57,255 nucleotides of DNA from an uncultured Campylobacter sp. (GCF_938045345.1 NZ_CALIMS010000015.1:1-57255), one strand, 5' to 3'; numbered from the stretch's first letter, positions 8,547-17,538 are shown. The notes: generated from the letters alone by a model not told the origin. A program made the numbers and translations.

Positions 8547-9677
8547 ATGTCTGTTTTGGACAAGATCAAGCGATTCCTCGACTGGTCCGGCTCGACTAAG
8601 CCGGACATCAACCTCTACACAGAAATTTACGACCAGCTACGACCTTTTCGCTTACCACTGATAACCATCGTGCTGATGATGCTAATCGGCACATTAGGCT
8701 ACGTCTTTATAGCGGGCTTTTCGCTCGTGGATGCCTTTTATCAGGCGGGTATGACCTTCACGACGGTAGGCTTTACCGAAGTAGCGCCGATATCGCCCGC
8801 AGGTAGAATTTTTACCGTCTTATTCATCCTCATGGGCTTTGGAACCTTTTCGTTTTGCCTGGGCGTCGTCGTCGAGGTCATAAAAAACGGCAAACTTCAA
8901 AATTTACTTAGGGAGCAACGAATGATCAACAACATCGCAAGGCTCAAAAACCACTACATTATCTGTTACAACAACATCTACTGCGCCGAGCTTGCCAAGC
9001 AGTTTCGCGAAAATCATCTACCTTTTGTCGTGATCGATCCCGATCCCGCTCTAGCTAAAATCGCCGAGGAAAACCGCTATCCATATTTCATCGTAGGCGA
9101 ACCGCATGTAGAAACCACAATGCTAAAAGCGCATCTGTCATCTGCAAAATCCGTCATCACGCTAAGTCCAAATTTAGCCGATAATATCGCAATAATCTCG
9201 CTCGTGCGCCTATACGAAAAGGAGCTTGGTCGCATCACCCCCTACTTCATCATGGCAAATAGCGATGATGACAGCGACACCGAGAGGCTAAAAAAACTCG
9301 GCGCAAATTCTATCGTCTCACCATCCAAACTCGCCGCACAAAGGCTCTCTGCGATCAGCGTGCGCCCCGATATGGAAAACATTTTGGAGCGGTTTTTGTA
9401 TAAAAAAGACTCGCTTATCGATATCGAGGAGATTACGGTGCCCGATTTTTCGTGGATCCGCTTCAAGCGTCTAAAAGAAACTCGCCTGCGCGATTTTACA
9501 AACGCCGACGTCGTGGGAATCAAAGAGCCCAACAGCCGCTTCATTCCGATGCCGGACGGCGACTACCTCATCGGTACTGGGGTGAAATTTTTAGTCATCG
9601 GCACGGCAGAGGGTATCCGCAACACCAAAAAGCTCATCCGCAGCAAATACAAGCCACAGGAGATGAGATATGTTTAA
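8547..9677 (+). CDS. Potassium channel with TrkA-N-like cytoplasmic domain
   Basis: This is a two-transmembrane K+ channel subunit. TM1 lies at about residues 38-58, the pore helix and selectivity filter at about 66-78 (TTVGFTEV, where the canonical form is TVGYGD), and TM2 at about 88-110. A cytoplasmic region resembling a TrkA-N/RCK domain follows from about residue 136. The start of that domain reads HYIICYNNIYCAELA, lacking the GxGxxG nucleotide-binding glycines of typical RCK domains. The C-terminal part (about 290-376) looks like a TrkA-C domain. It is adjacent to rpmB as in H. pylori, where the homologue (KchA) is needed for host colonisation. argJ overlaps its end by 8 bases. Confidence 0.9.
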   Translation: MSVLDKIKRFLDWSGSTKPDINLYTEIYDQLRPFRLPLITIVLMMLIGTLGYVFIAGFSLVDAFYQAGMTFTTVGFTEVAPISPAGRIFTVLFILMGFGTFSFCLGVVVEVIKNGKLQNLLREQRMINNIARLKNHYIICYNNIYCAELAKQFRENHLPFVVIDPDPALAKIAEENRYPYFIVGEPHVETTMLKAHLSSAKSVITLSPNLADNIAIISLVRLYEKELGRITPYFIMANSDDDSDTERLKKLGANSIVSPSKLAAQRLSAISVRPDMENILERFLYKKDSLIDIEEITVPDFSWIRFKRLKETRLRDFTNADVVGIKEPNSRFIPMPDGDYLIGTGVKFLVIGTAEGIRNTKKLIRSKYKPQEMRYV

Positions 9678-10863
9678 AATCGCTAAGCTCGAGGGCGGCT
9701 TGCAGAATGTCGAGGGCTTTTATTTTGACGGCGTAAATTCGGGCTTTAAAAAAGAGGGAAACGATCTGGGATTTATCCGCGCGGACGAACCCTTTGCCGT
9801 AAGCGCGATCTTTACGAGCAATAAATTTCAAGCCGCGCCGATTAGGCATTTCAAAAGGGCGCAAGAGCGCGCGAGCGGAGAGCTTAAAACAAATTTTATC
9901 CTCGTAAATTCTAAAAACGCAAACTCGATGACCGGGGAGCAAGGTATCGCCGATATCGATGAAATTTTTAGCGAGCTTGGCAAAAAGACCGCTCTGATAA
10001 ACCCCGTTATGAGCTCCACCGGCGTCATCGGGTACCGCCTCAAAAAGGAAAAAATTATCGCCACCGCGCAAAATTTTGACCTCTCGGCACGAAACTCGAA
10101 CGCCCTAGCCACCGCCATTATGACGACAGATACGATAAAAAAAGAGCTTGCGTATGAAATTTCTTTAGAAAACGGCGAGAAATTTCACATCGCAGCCGTT
10201 TGCAAGGGCGCGGGCATGATCAATCCCGCGCTTGCGACCATGCTCTGCTTCGCCCTGACCGACGCAAAAATCCCGCGCGCGGATATGGACGAGCTGCTAA
10301 AAAAGGCGGCGGAGCAGAGCTTCAACACCGTAAGCGTCGACGGCGACACCTCCACCAACGATACGATTATGCTCTGCAGCAGCGCCAAATGCACCTATGA
10401 AAAGGATGCCTTCGCCTCCGCGCTAAACGCCATGACGCGCGAGCTTGCGCTAATGCTGGTAAAAGACGGCGAAGGCGCAACCAAGCTGGTGCGATTTAGA
10501 GTAAGCGGCGCCGCAAATGCTGGGGATGCCCGCACGGCGGCAAAGGCGCTAAGCAATTCGCCGCTTGTTAAAACGGCGATCTTCGGCGAAGATCCGAATT
10601 GGGGTCGCATAGCCTCGACCATAGGCGCCTGCGGCATCGAATGCGACGAAGAAAAGCTGCGTATCAAATACGACGATGTGCTGCTCTATGACGCGCAAAA
10701 TCGCGAGCTGGTCGCCGCACGCGAGGCTGCGGCTCACGCCGTAATGCAGCAAAAAAGCTTTACGATCTGGTGCGATTTGGGGCTCGGAGACGGCGAGTTT
10801 AGTGCATACGGCTGCGATCTTAGCTACGACTACGTAAAAATCAACGCCGATTATAGATCATAA
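9670..10863 (+). CDS. argJ: Bifunctional ornithine acetyltransferase / N-acetylglutamate synthase
   Basis: ArgJ transfers the acetyl group from N-acetylornithine to glutamate in the cyclic arginine pathway, and in bifunctional forms it also uses acetyl-CoA. The precursor cuts itself at a conserved Thr to give alpha and beta chains. Here the motif KGAGMINPALATML contains that Thr (T190). The NPVMSSTGVIG motif upstream forms the oxyanion region, and the C-terminal EDPNWGRI and CDLSYDYVKINADY motifs are intact. The length of 397 residues is normal. The start overlaps the K+ channel gene by 8 bases and has an AGGAG site, suggesting coupled translation. A strong hairpin terminator follows. Confidence 0.96.
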   Translation: MFKIAKLEGGLQNVEGFYFDGVNSGFKKEGNDLGFIRADEPFAVSAIFTSNKFQAAPIRHFKRAQERASGELKTNFILVNSKNANSMTGEQGIADIDEIFSELGKKTALINPVMSSTGVIGYRLKKEKIIATAQNFDLSARNSNALATAIMTTDTIKKELAYEISLENGEKFHIAAVCKGAGMINPALATMLCFALTDAKIPRADMDELLKKAAEQSFNTVSVDGDTSTNDTIMLCSSAKCTYEKDAFASALNAMTRELALMLVKDGEGATKLVRFRVSGAANAGDARTAAKALSNSPLVKTAIFGEDPNWGRIASTIGACGIECDEEKLRIKYDDVLLYDAQNRELVAAREAAAHAVMQQKSFTIWCDLGLGDGEFSAYGCDLSYDYVKINADYRS

Positions 10864-10919
10864 AGATTCACAGCTTACTCTTTCATAATAAAAATCTCGT
10901 CTCGAAAATAGCGAATAGC

Positions 10920-10941
10920 GGCAGGGCTTTAAAGCTCTGCC
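10920..10941 (+). terminator. Probable rho-independent terminator after argJ
   Basis: An 11-bp stem without a loop spacer (GGCAGGGCTTT pairing with AAAGCTCTGCC, one G-U) lies about 55 bases after argJ and is followed by CTAAAATTTTATC. The innermost pairs probably open to form the loop. Confidence 0.65.
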
Positions 10942-11109
10942 CTAAAATTTTATCATTTAAATTTGCCTGTTTTAAATTTTTAAATACTAAAATTTTACCT
11001 CTTAAAATTTGGAATCTCATGCGTGAAATTCAGTCTAAATTTGATAGCTAAAATTAGGTTTTAAGCGCTTTATTGATATACTTAAATAAATTTTTTAAAG
11101 GAGTAAAGT

Positions 11110-11340
11110 ATGTTTCATGAATACAGAGATTTAATCACTGAGTTAAAAGGCAAAAACGCGCGTTTTGATTCGCTATTTGAGAAACACGACGAGCTGGATC
11201 ACAAGATCGCCGACGCGCAGGCCGGCAGAGTGCATATGAGCGATCTGGAGATCGATGCGATGAAGAAGGAAAAGCTTCGCATAAAAGATGAGCTAGGCAC
11301 CCTGCTAGCGCAATATAAAGCCGAAAAGGCAGATAAATAA
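11110..11340 (+). CDS. YdcH/DUF465-family small protein
   Basis: The 76-residue product matches the DUF465 (YdcH) family, small bacterial proteins that form a helical hairpin and have no settled function. It begins MFHEYRDLITELKG, then has the typical segment FDSLFEKHDELDHKI and a second charged helix with EIDAMKKEKLRIKDEL. It has a clear AAAGGAGTAAAGT site before ATG and its own promoter-like AT-rich upstream region. It is a single-gene unit, followed by a long inverted repeat. Confidence 0.88.
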   Translation: MFHEYRDLITELKGKNARFDSLFEKHDELDHKIADAQAGRVHMSDLEIDAMKKEKLRIKDELGTLLAQYKAEKADK

Positions 11341-11344
11341 AGCT

Positions 11345-11402
11345 GCTTGCGGCGAAATTAAGATGCAGCGGAGTGCTAGCAAGGCTAATTTCGCCGCCAA
11401 GC
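11345..11402 (+). terminator. Long inverted repeat after the YdcH-like gene
   Basis: Arms of about 15-16 bases (11346-11360, CTTGCGGCGAAATTA, and 11386-11401, TAATTTCGCCGCCAAG, with one bulged base) surround a 25-base loop. It starts a few bases after the stop codon and is followed by CTTTAATCC. It is a plausible transcription end for the upstream gene. Confidence 0.5.
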
Positions 11403-12204
11403 TTTAATCCACATTTAGAATTTTTTAATCGTAATAAGTTTAGCCGCTTAAATTTGCCTCGCATGATAGAGATATTAAAACAGCGTGCCAAAACGAGTTA
11501 AAAATTTATACCGCACGCTTCACCATATTGACACCGCTAAATAATTTTTACGTATCGCTACATCACTGCATATACCAACAATGCGGTATTAGCGCAATCA
11601 AATATAATTCGTTACGGCTCTCTATCGCCCTTTCCGCTTCCAAAAATATCTCTTGCTGAATGCGTTTTGCGCTGCAGAGTAAATTAAAATTTACGCTGCG
11701 TCGCCCTGCAGCCTGGCTCTTAAATTTTACTTCGCAGTGAGTATTTTCTAGCAAATTTCAAATCTTGCGTTTTGCTTGTTGCAGGCGCAGTACCTACTTT
11801 TAAAATTCCGCATTTCGCAGAAATCTAAAGTGGCGCTAGAATTTTAAATTCCCGTTCGCGCTAACTGCGAAATTTCAAATTCGCAGACTCCGACCAAGCG
11901 CTAGTTTATGCTAGAGCCTGCTTTAATCTCTTCAAAGAATTTAGCTAAGCTTGCTTATTTTAACCCGCTTCGTTGAGCTTTAAAAATTTAGATTATTTCT
12001 TTGATCGTATCGGATAATGCCTACCGACACAGAATTTCTAAAGTTACCCTATTTACTATATACACAATTAAAAGCGGCGCTAACGCGGAATTAAATAATA
12101 TAAGCGGATCTGTAAAAGGTGTGAAATTTAATCATAGAATTTTAAGCGCTAAGGATTTGCGATAGAATTTCGCCGTGCAAATCAAATCCCAAAGCTAGCC
12201 TGGT
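11403..12204. other. Gene-free region, 0.8 kb
   Basis: No convincing gene is seen on either strand. A 63-codon minus-strand frame at 11563-11754 has neither a ribosome-binding site nor family features. The sequence is rich in AAATTT words and has no clear repeats. Confidence 0.4.
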
Positions 12205-12645
12205 CTACTCGAAAACCTTTGCTTCTAAGCCATGTAGCCTTTGCAAGCCGATATCGATATATTCGTTAAGCTTCTCATTATTTTCCAGCAATTTGTCGTA
12301 ATAACTCTTGGCTCTTTCTCTCGCGGTCGCATCAGGCTCGATATACTTTAGCCCACTTTTGAAAAATCCTTTGGATTCCACAAAATAGATCGAGTGGATC
12401 TTCTCGCAGTGCGATAGCCCTGCTTCAGTGTAGTTTAAAATCGATTCGTACGCGATATTGCCTAACAGCTCCTGCAGTCTATTTGCGGGATTTTTGAAAA
12501 ACTCGGCAAACTCCTTATACGGCGTAAAAACCTGATCCAGGTTTTTCATCGCATCGCCGTAGATACCCTTTTTCAGGCGGAACATCGTCATCTCTTGAGA
12601 ACTTACAAACTTCTCTATTGCTTTTATCGTATCGTTTTTATTCAC
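12205..12645 (-). CDS. Hypothetical cytoplasmic protein
   Basis: I do not recognise this 146-residue protein. It is mostly helical in appearance, charged, without signal peptide or membrane segment, and the C-terminal third (about 105-146) has the heptad-like spacing of a coiled coil. Translation probably begins at a GTG (12643-12645) preceded by AAGGGA. It lies in a small minus-strand group downstream of the Fur-family regulator with a 135-base gap, so shared regulation is possible but not shown. The sequence is not low-complexity and looks like a genuine gene. Confidence 0.65.
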   Translation of the reverse strand: MNKNDTIKAIEKFVSSQEMTMFRLKKGIYGDAMKNLDQVFTPYKEFAEFFKNPANRLQELLGNIAYESILNYTEAGLSHCEKIHSIYFVESKGFFKSGLKYIEPDATARERAKSYYDKLLENNEKLNEYIDIGLQRLHGLEAKVFE

Positions 12646-12780
12646 TGAATTTTTCCCTTTTAAAATATGAAACGCTCGGATTATATCGTTTGTTTTATAA
12701 AAATCCGTTAAAAATCGGTTAAATTTTGCCCTAGCGTTTTAGCTAAGTTTCTTTGAGCGCTTTTTATTAAATTTCCCGCC

Positions 12781-13134
12781 TCAGCCGCCGCACTTCTCGC
12801 ACAATCCTCGCACAAGCACACTTTTGACATTTTTTTGTGGCAAAGCTGGCATCGAAATCTCCTCCATTTTATGGCAGCTTTCGCAGATAAAATACGCTTT
12901 GGCGCCGTCGGTGAGCTCATAAAAGCTTTTATGATTATTTTCGCTGGTAATTATCAAATTTTTTTCTTCCAAAAGCGCTATATTGCGATATATCGTGGTT
13001 TTATTAGCACCTGTTAGTTCTACTAGTTCATCATAGCTTACTGGGCATTTTTTCTCGCTTAGGATCTGCACGATCTGCACTCTAAGCGCTGTAGGAGCGA
13101 TATCGTGACTCGCTAAAAAATCTTTGGGATCCAT
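12781..13134 (-). CDS. Fur-family metalloregulator, probably Zur
   Basis: The 117-residue protein is a short Fur-family repressor. The N-terminal winged helix (about 1-75) includes TALRVQIVQILSE and the recognition region TGANKTTIYRNIALLEE. The C-terminal dimerisation domain has two CxxC pairs (C84/C87 and C112/C115), the structural zinc site, plus the His residues H68 and H88 near them. It is divergently transcribed from znuA, across a short interval with a palindrome. Fur-family members next to znuA usually are the zinc-responsive Zur, which represses uptake genes when zinc is sufficient. PerR or Fur cannot be excluded by sequence alone, and I leave the symbol blank. Confidence 0.85.
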   Translation of the reverse strand: MDPKDFLASHDIAPTALRVQIVQILSEKKCPVSYDELVELTGANKTTIYRNIALLEEKNLIITSENNHKSFYELTDGAKAYFICESCHKMEEISMPALPQKNVKSVLVRGLCEKCGG

Positions 13135-13190
13135 TTTACGCCTTTTTTAAAATTTAAGCGATGATAGCGAAATTTAGATAAATTTATATT

Positions 13191-13208
13191 AAGTTGCAAC
13201 TAAGTTGC
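13191..13208. promoter_or_regulatory. Candidate Zur operator in the regulator-znuA interval
   Basis: The palindrome AGTTGCAACT (13192-13201) is followed by a second AAGTTGC word, giving direct copies at 13191-13197 and 13202-13208, 11 bases (one helical turn) apart. It lies just upstream of the znuA -10 box, where a repressor would block transcription. The assignment to Zur is inference. Confidence 0.45.
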
Positions 13209-13214
13209 TTTTGA

Positions 13215-13220
13215 TATACT
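13215..13220 (+). promoter_or_regulatory. -10 box of the znuA promoter
   Basis: TATACT lies 28 bases before the znuA ATG and directly beside the palindromic candidate operator. Confidence 0.5.
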
Positions 13221-13247
13221 TCCGCAATTTTTTTGGAAAGGAATTTT

Positions 13248-14174
13248 ATGAAAAAGCTTATTTTCACGCTTTTAGCAGCTAGTTGCATAGCATTCGCCAA
13301 ACCTACGGTCACCACGACCATACTTCCTACGAAGTATTTTGTTGAACAGATCGCAGGCGATACCCTGCAGGTAAATACGATGGTCGGCAAAGGCGCTGAT
13401 CCGCACACATACGAGCCTAAGCCTTCGGAGATGAAAATGCTAGAAAATAGCGATCTGTATTTTGCGGTCGGTATAGAATTTGATGAAGTCTGGCTACCAA
13501 AGCTTGCCGCATCGTATCCAAAGATGAAGATAATCCGCACCGAAGATGGCATCACTAAAATGGCTATGGCAGAGCACCACCATCACGACGAACACGATCA
13601 TAGCGCACATCACGATGATCATGATCATGACGCGCATCATGAGCATGGCGACAAAGATCACGAGGCACACGAGCACCATCACCATCACGGCGGTTTAGAC
13701 CCACATATCTGGCTCGATCCGCAGCTTGTAAAAATTCAAGCTAAAAATATTAAAGACGCGTTAACCAAACAGTATCCTAAGGATGCTAAAATTTATGAAG
13801 CAAATTTCGATAAATTTGCTAAAAAGCTTGATGAGCTAGACGCTTACGCAAAGCAGAAATTAGCGGGCGTCAAAGGAAAGAAATTTATGGTTTATCATCC
13901 GTCTTGGGGCTATTTCGCGCACCGATACGATTTGGAGCAGATCGCAGTCGAAGTGGAGGGCAAAGAGCCTAAGCCTGCGGATTTAGCCGAGCTAATCGAG
14001 GAAGCCAAAGAGGAAAAGATCAAGGTGATTTTCGTCGCACCGCAGTTTTCCAAAAAGGCAGCGCAAACCATCGCCGCACAAACAGGCGCAAAGGTGATGG
14101 AGATCGATCAGCTGCCGCTAGATTGGTACGAGACGATGAAAAAGACGATCGACGTTTTCGGAGAAAATTTGTAG
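13248..14174 (+). CDS. znuA: Zinc ABC transporter substrate-binding protein ZnuA
   Basis: ZnuA is a periplasmic cluster-9 binding protein that captures zinc and hands it to an ABC permease. I start it at ATG 13248, after GGAAAGGAA; the in-frame ATG 15 bases earlier overlaps that site. The N-terminus MKKLIFTLLAASCIAFA is a signal peptide. The metal-binding region has GADPHTYEPKPSEM, then a long His/Asp-rich loop (about residues 110-155, more than twenty His), GLDPHIWLDP, and the C-terminal VYHPSWGYFA motif. The His-rich loop is typical of zinc-specific members. No znuB or znuC follows; the next gene encodes a NicO-type metal transporter instead. Confidence 0.95.
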   Translation: MKKLIFTLLAASCIAFAKPTVTTTILPTKYFVEQIAGDTLQVNTMVGKGADPHTYEPKPSEMKMLENSDLYFAVGIEFDEVWLPKLAASYPKMKIIRTEDGITKMAMAEHHHHDEHDHSAHHDDHDHDAHHEHGDKDHEAHEHHHHHGGLDPHIWLDPQLVKIQAKNIKDALTKQYPKDAKIYEANFDKFAKKLDELDAYAKQKLAGVKGKKFMVYHPSWGYFAHRYDLEQIAVEVEGKEPKPADLAELIEEAKEEKIKVIFVAPQFSKKAAQTIAAQTGAKVMEIDQLPLDWYETMKKTIDVFGENL

Positions 14175-16346
14175 TTGATGAAATTTATTAAAATTTTACT
14201 TTTATCCGCGATCTTTAGCTCGCGGATATTTGCGTGCGCTCTGTGCGCCCTATACACGCCTACTGCGCACGTTAGCATCACTCCCGTCGCACAAGACGGC
14301 AAGATCGTGAGTCTGCATTTTTCGTGGCTTTTCTCTCAAAATTTTACCGACGTCATAATGCAGACCTACGATATAAATTCCAACGGCAAGCTTGAAAATA
14401 GCGAGCTTGCCGAGATAACTAAGGCGATGACCGATTATCTAACCCCCAAAAACTATCTTTGCGAGGCGGAATTCTACGATCAAGCGCCAAAAAACGCAAA
14501 GCCTGCGCTTAGCAATCTCGTAGGCACGCAGATCAAGGGAAATTTTAAAAACGCAATAAGCCTCGTCAAAAAGGGCAGACTCGTGTTTGAGTTCGATCAA
14601 AAGGTCGGCTTCGAGCTGCGCAATAACCGCGTTCTTAAAATTTCCATTAACGACGATCAGGGATTTTTCAATTTCAAAATGCTTGACGACAAGCCCATTA
14701 ATCTAGGCGAGGGCTTTGTAGCGAAGCCTAATTCAAATTTAGCCACCACTTTTATAGAATTTAGGGGCGAAAAACCCAAGCTTGCAGAGAAAAAGCCGTC
14801 TATTTCAAGCGCGCCGAACTCCGATTTAGCGCAGGATGGTCTTGCATCTAGCGAGCAGAGTCTTGCGGGCTCAGAGGATAAACTTGCGCAAGGCGGCCAA
14901 GCTAAACCGAATTCCAGCTCAGCACGCAGATCAAACCAAAGATCCGTCGGCGACATCGTTTCGGAAGCTGCAGCAGAGGCGCAAAAAAATATAGCCGCTT
15001 CGGATACCATCGCGCAGATTAATAAAGCCGCAAAAAAGGACGTGCAGGCAAAAGATGGCCCCGCAAATTCTGCGGCGCCTGAAGATAAAGGCGCGGGCGA
15101 AAATTTGACGGCGAGACGAGATAATTCTTTAAATTCCGCGCATTCTACGCAAAATCTCGCGACACCGCCCGAGGAGAGTTCTTTAAATTTAGAGCAAAAT
15201 AGCGCGAGCAAAAACGGCACTGCATCCGCCGGTAGCGACGAGATTTCAAGCGAGCAGCACAAAGAGGTCTCGCTGGGATTTGTCGCGCAAAAGACGATGG
15301 ATTTTATGAAAAGTCTCAAAACGGCGTTTCGCGCAAGCAGCGAGCATGCAAGCGCGAGCACCATCCTATGGGTCTTGGCGCTTTCTTTCATATACGGCTT
15401 TTTCCACGCGGCGGGCCCAGGACACGCGAAGCTGCTAACGGCGAGCTATTTCCTAGCCCATGGCGGCAGCTACGTCAAAGCCTTCGGATTTGCCCTTAAA
15501 ATCGGGCTTCTACACGTACTAGGAGCGCTCGTTTTAGTAAGCGCGAGTATGTTTGTGTTGCAAAATGTCGCAGGCATAGTTTCTGCAAACTCCGCCTCGA
15601 TCACCACGAAAATTTCGGCGCTTCTGATCATCGTCATAACTGCGCTCATCATCTACGACAAAGCTCGCCGCGTAAGATCGTCGGGCGCCCGCCACGATGC
15701 GGGCTGCTCCTGCGCCGCTTGCGCTTCCGCCGCAAACACCGCAGAAACGGACGCGCACTTAAAAAATACGGCGTTTACAAACGCCGGGAATTCCGCTCAC
15801 GCAGCGTCAAAGAGCTATAAATTTTCTAAATTTAAAACCCCTAGCGGCGAATCCGCGCAGTATTTGGATGCTAAAAATTTAGGCGCCGCAACGGCAGAGC
15901 TAAATTCGGATTCAAATTTAACCGCAAATTTACAAGAAAACTCGCCTAGCCAAAACGAGCAAAAAAAGGCTTTAAATTCTACAAATTTCAAAAACCAACC
16001 CCCATCTCGCTCGCTGCAAAATGGCGCGACTGGCGGCGGCGAGAAAGGGCGAGAGTGGCTTATCGCGCTTGCGGCAGCGCTCGTGCCCTGCCCCGGCACG
16101 ATCCTTATTTTCGTGCTTGCCTTTAGCCTCGGAAGCTTCGCGCTTAGCGTCGCGAGTGCGCTTTTCATCGGTTTTGGAATGAGCGTCGTGATATTTTTAG
16201 CCGCGCTTTTCGGCGCGAAAGCAAACGAGCTTAGCTCAAAGCGGCTCGTAAGCCTGAAGCTTTACGTCGAATTCTTGGGGCTTTTTGTGATGTTTGGGCT
16301 CGGGATTTTTATGTATTTCCTCTCAGACAACCTCAGGGTGCTGTGA
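14175..16346 (+). CDS. DUF1007 / NicO-family nickel-cobalt (zinc?) transporter
   Basis: This large protein (about 723 residues) begins immediately after the znuA stop, at TTG 14175 or ATG 14178. A signal-like N-terminus leads into a DUF1007-type extracytoplasmic domain (about 20-200) with an EF-hand-like YDINSNGKLENSEL loop. A low-complexity linker rich in Ser, Ala, Asn and Lys follows (about 205-385). The membrane domain has FFHAAGPGHAKL near residue 413, the NicO/RcnA metal-site motif, and a second half with LVPCPGTILIFVLAFSLG near 636, separated by another low-complexity, Cys/His-containing loop (about 500-620). NicO proteins move Ni2+ or Co2+. Coupling to znuA and a Fur-type regulator suggests a role in zinc handling instead, but this is inference. 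Confidence 0.85.
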   Translation: MMKFIKILLLSAIFSSRIFACALCALYTPTAHVSITPVAQDGKIVSLHFSWLFSQNFTDVIMQTYDINSNGKLENSELAEITKAMTDYLTPKNYLCEAEFYDQAPKNAKPALSNLVGTQIKGNFKNAISLVKKGRLVFEFDQKVGFELRNNRVLKISINDDQGFFNFKMLDDKPINLGEGFVAKPNSNLATTFIEFRGEKPKLAEKKPSISSAPNSDLAQDGLASSEQSLAGSEDKLAQGGQAKPNSSSARRSNQRSVGDIVSEAAAEAQKNIAASDTIAQINKAAKKDVQAKDGPANSAAPEDKGAGENLTARRDNSLNSAHSTQNLATPPEESSLNLEQNSASKNGTASAGSDEISSEQHKEVSLGFVAQKTMDFMKSLKTAFRASSEHASASTILWVLALSFIYGFFHAAGPGHAKLLTASYFLAHGGSYVKAFGFALKIGLLHVLGALVLVSASMFVLQNVAGIVSANSASITTKISALLIIVITALIIYDKARRVRSSGARHDAGCSCAACASAANTAETDAHLKNTAFTNAGNSAHAASKSYKFSKFKTPSGESAQYLDAKNLGAATAELNSDSNLTANLQENSPSQNEQKKALNSTNFKNQPPSRSLQNGATGGGEKGREWLIALAAALVPCPGTILIFVLAFSLGSFALSVASALFIGFGMSVVIFLAALFGAKANELSSKRLVSLKLYVEFLGLFVMFGLGIFMYFLSDNLRVL

Positions 16347-16553
16347 TCGCAAAATTTAAACGCAAATTTCAAAGGCGGCTCGCGTGAAATATAAGCTTAC
16401 GCAATGCGTTAAATTTTAAATCCGGTGCGAATTGATTTCAGAATAGTAAGATTTTAAAATTTTACGCCGCACGGACTGCGTAAATTAAGCTCCGATCTTG
16501 ACTATTTAATTATGCGGTGAAATTCGCTCTTTATAAATCACGTTAAATTTTGC

Positions 16554-16559
16554 TACAAT
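16554..16559 (+). promoter_or_regulatory. -10 box before the DUF3137 gene
   Basis: TACAAT preceded by TTTTGC lies 28 bases before the ATG at 16588. It supports transcription starting ahead of that ATG and not at the later GTG. Confidence 0.45.
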
Positions 16560-16587
16560 ACGGGCAAAATTTTTCTCAAGGATAGAT

Positions 16588-17538
16588 ATGTCGCCTTCTT
16601 TGCAAGATGCTATTTCACAGACTTTAATCGAACAAAAAGCGTGCGCTAGAGTTTTTAATAGATATTAATACCTCAGCATAGCCACCTTTTTTGCGGTCCT
16701 GTTCGTATTAGTGTTTCTAAACGGCGTTAAAGCAGACACTCCTCTAATAAAAATTGCCGAATTTTTGGGCGTATTGATCCTCTTTCATATCTTTTGGATA
16801 TTTCTTATGCATTGCGCCAGTCAAGAAACTGAAGCGGAAATTCGCTACTACAAATTTTATAAAGAGATATTCGTCCGCGCCGTAATAAAAGATATAGATG
16901 CCGGTTTAAAATACGATCCATATACCGGCATGCAAGAAGAGGAATTTCAAAAATTTAGAATTGATAGGAAGTCCGGGATCAAAAGCGAGGATCGGATTAC
17001 GGGCGTGTACTGCGGGATTAAATTTAGCCTCAGCGAGGTACATAGTAATGGTAGGTTTTACATGAAAACGGATAATCCGCTCATAGCGGCGATTATGTTG
17101 ATCAAAATATTCTACGATAACTATATGGACTTTGACGGCAACGTACTGATCTGCGAGCTCGCGAAAAAAACCTCGGGCAAAACGATAGTGGTAAGTAGGG
17201 AGCTAAACGCCAAGATCTTCGGCGAAAAAGAGATGATGGACGATGTGGATTTTATGCGCGATTTTCGCGTGTTTGCGGATGACAAAGTAGAAGCGCGCTA
17301 TCTGCTAACGCCTGCGTTTATGGAGCGTCTGCGCGAAATAAACCGCGAAACGAGCGGCGAGTTCAGCTTGAGCGCGGTATTTATGGATAAGCGTTTATAT
17401 CTATTTTTAAAAGGCGCGCCTGATCTTTTCGAAACTACTCTTTTTGATAGGCCCGCTAGCATAGAGCTCGCGCGCGAATACCAAACGCAGATCCGCAAAA
17501 TTTTAAGCCTAATCGAAACACTTAAACTCACAAATTAG
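16588..17538 (+). pseudogene. DUF3137-family membrane protein with an in-frame stop
   Basis: A reading frame with an AAGGA ribosome-binding site begins at ATG 16588, runs 26 codons and meets a TAA at 16666-16668. The same frame then continues without a break to 17538, adding a hydrophobic segment (YLSIATFFAVLFVLVFLNGV) directly after the stop. The rest has a second membrane segment and a soluble C-terminal domain with FKVFADDK-type motifs (here RVFADDKVEARYLLTPAFMERL) typical of DUF3137 proteins. The only alternative start, GTG at 16711, lacks a ribosome-binding site and would cut off the first membrane helix. A nonsense mutation in an otherwise intact gene is the simplest reading. A sequencing error or translational readthrough remain possible. 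Confidence 0.7.

Noticed and set aside
11563..11754. 63-codon minus-strand frame in a long spacer
   Set aside because: No ribosome-binding site, no motif, isolated.
13560..13690. CAC/CAT-rich DNA repeat inside znuA
   Set aside because: It encodes the His/Asp-rich zinc loop typical of the family and needs no separate explanation.
14657..15391. 244-codon minus-strand frame opposite the NicO gene
   Set aside because: Antisense to the low-complexity linker; Ser/Leu/Ala-rich mirror composition.
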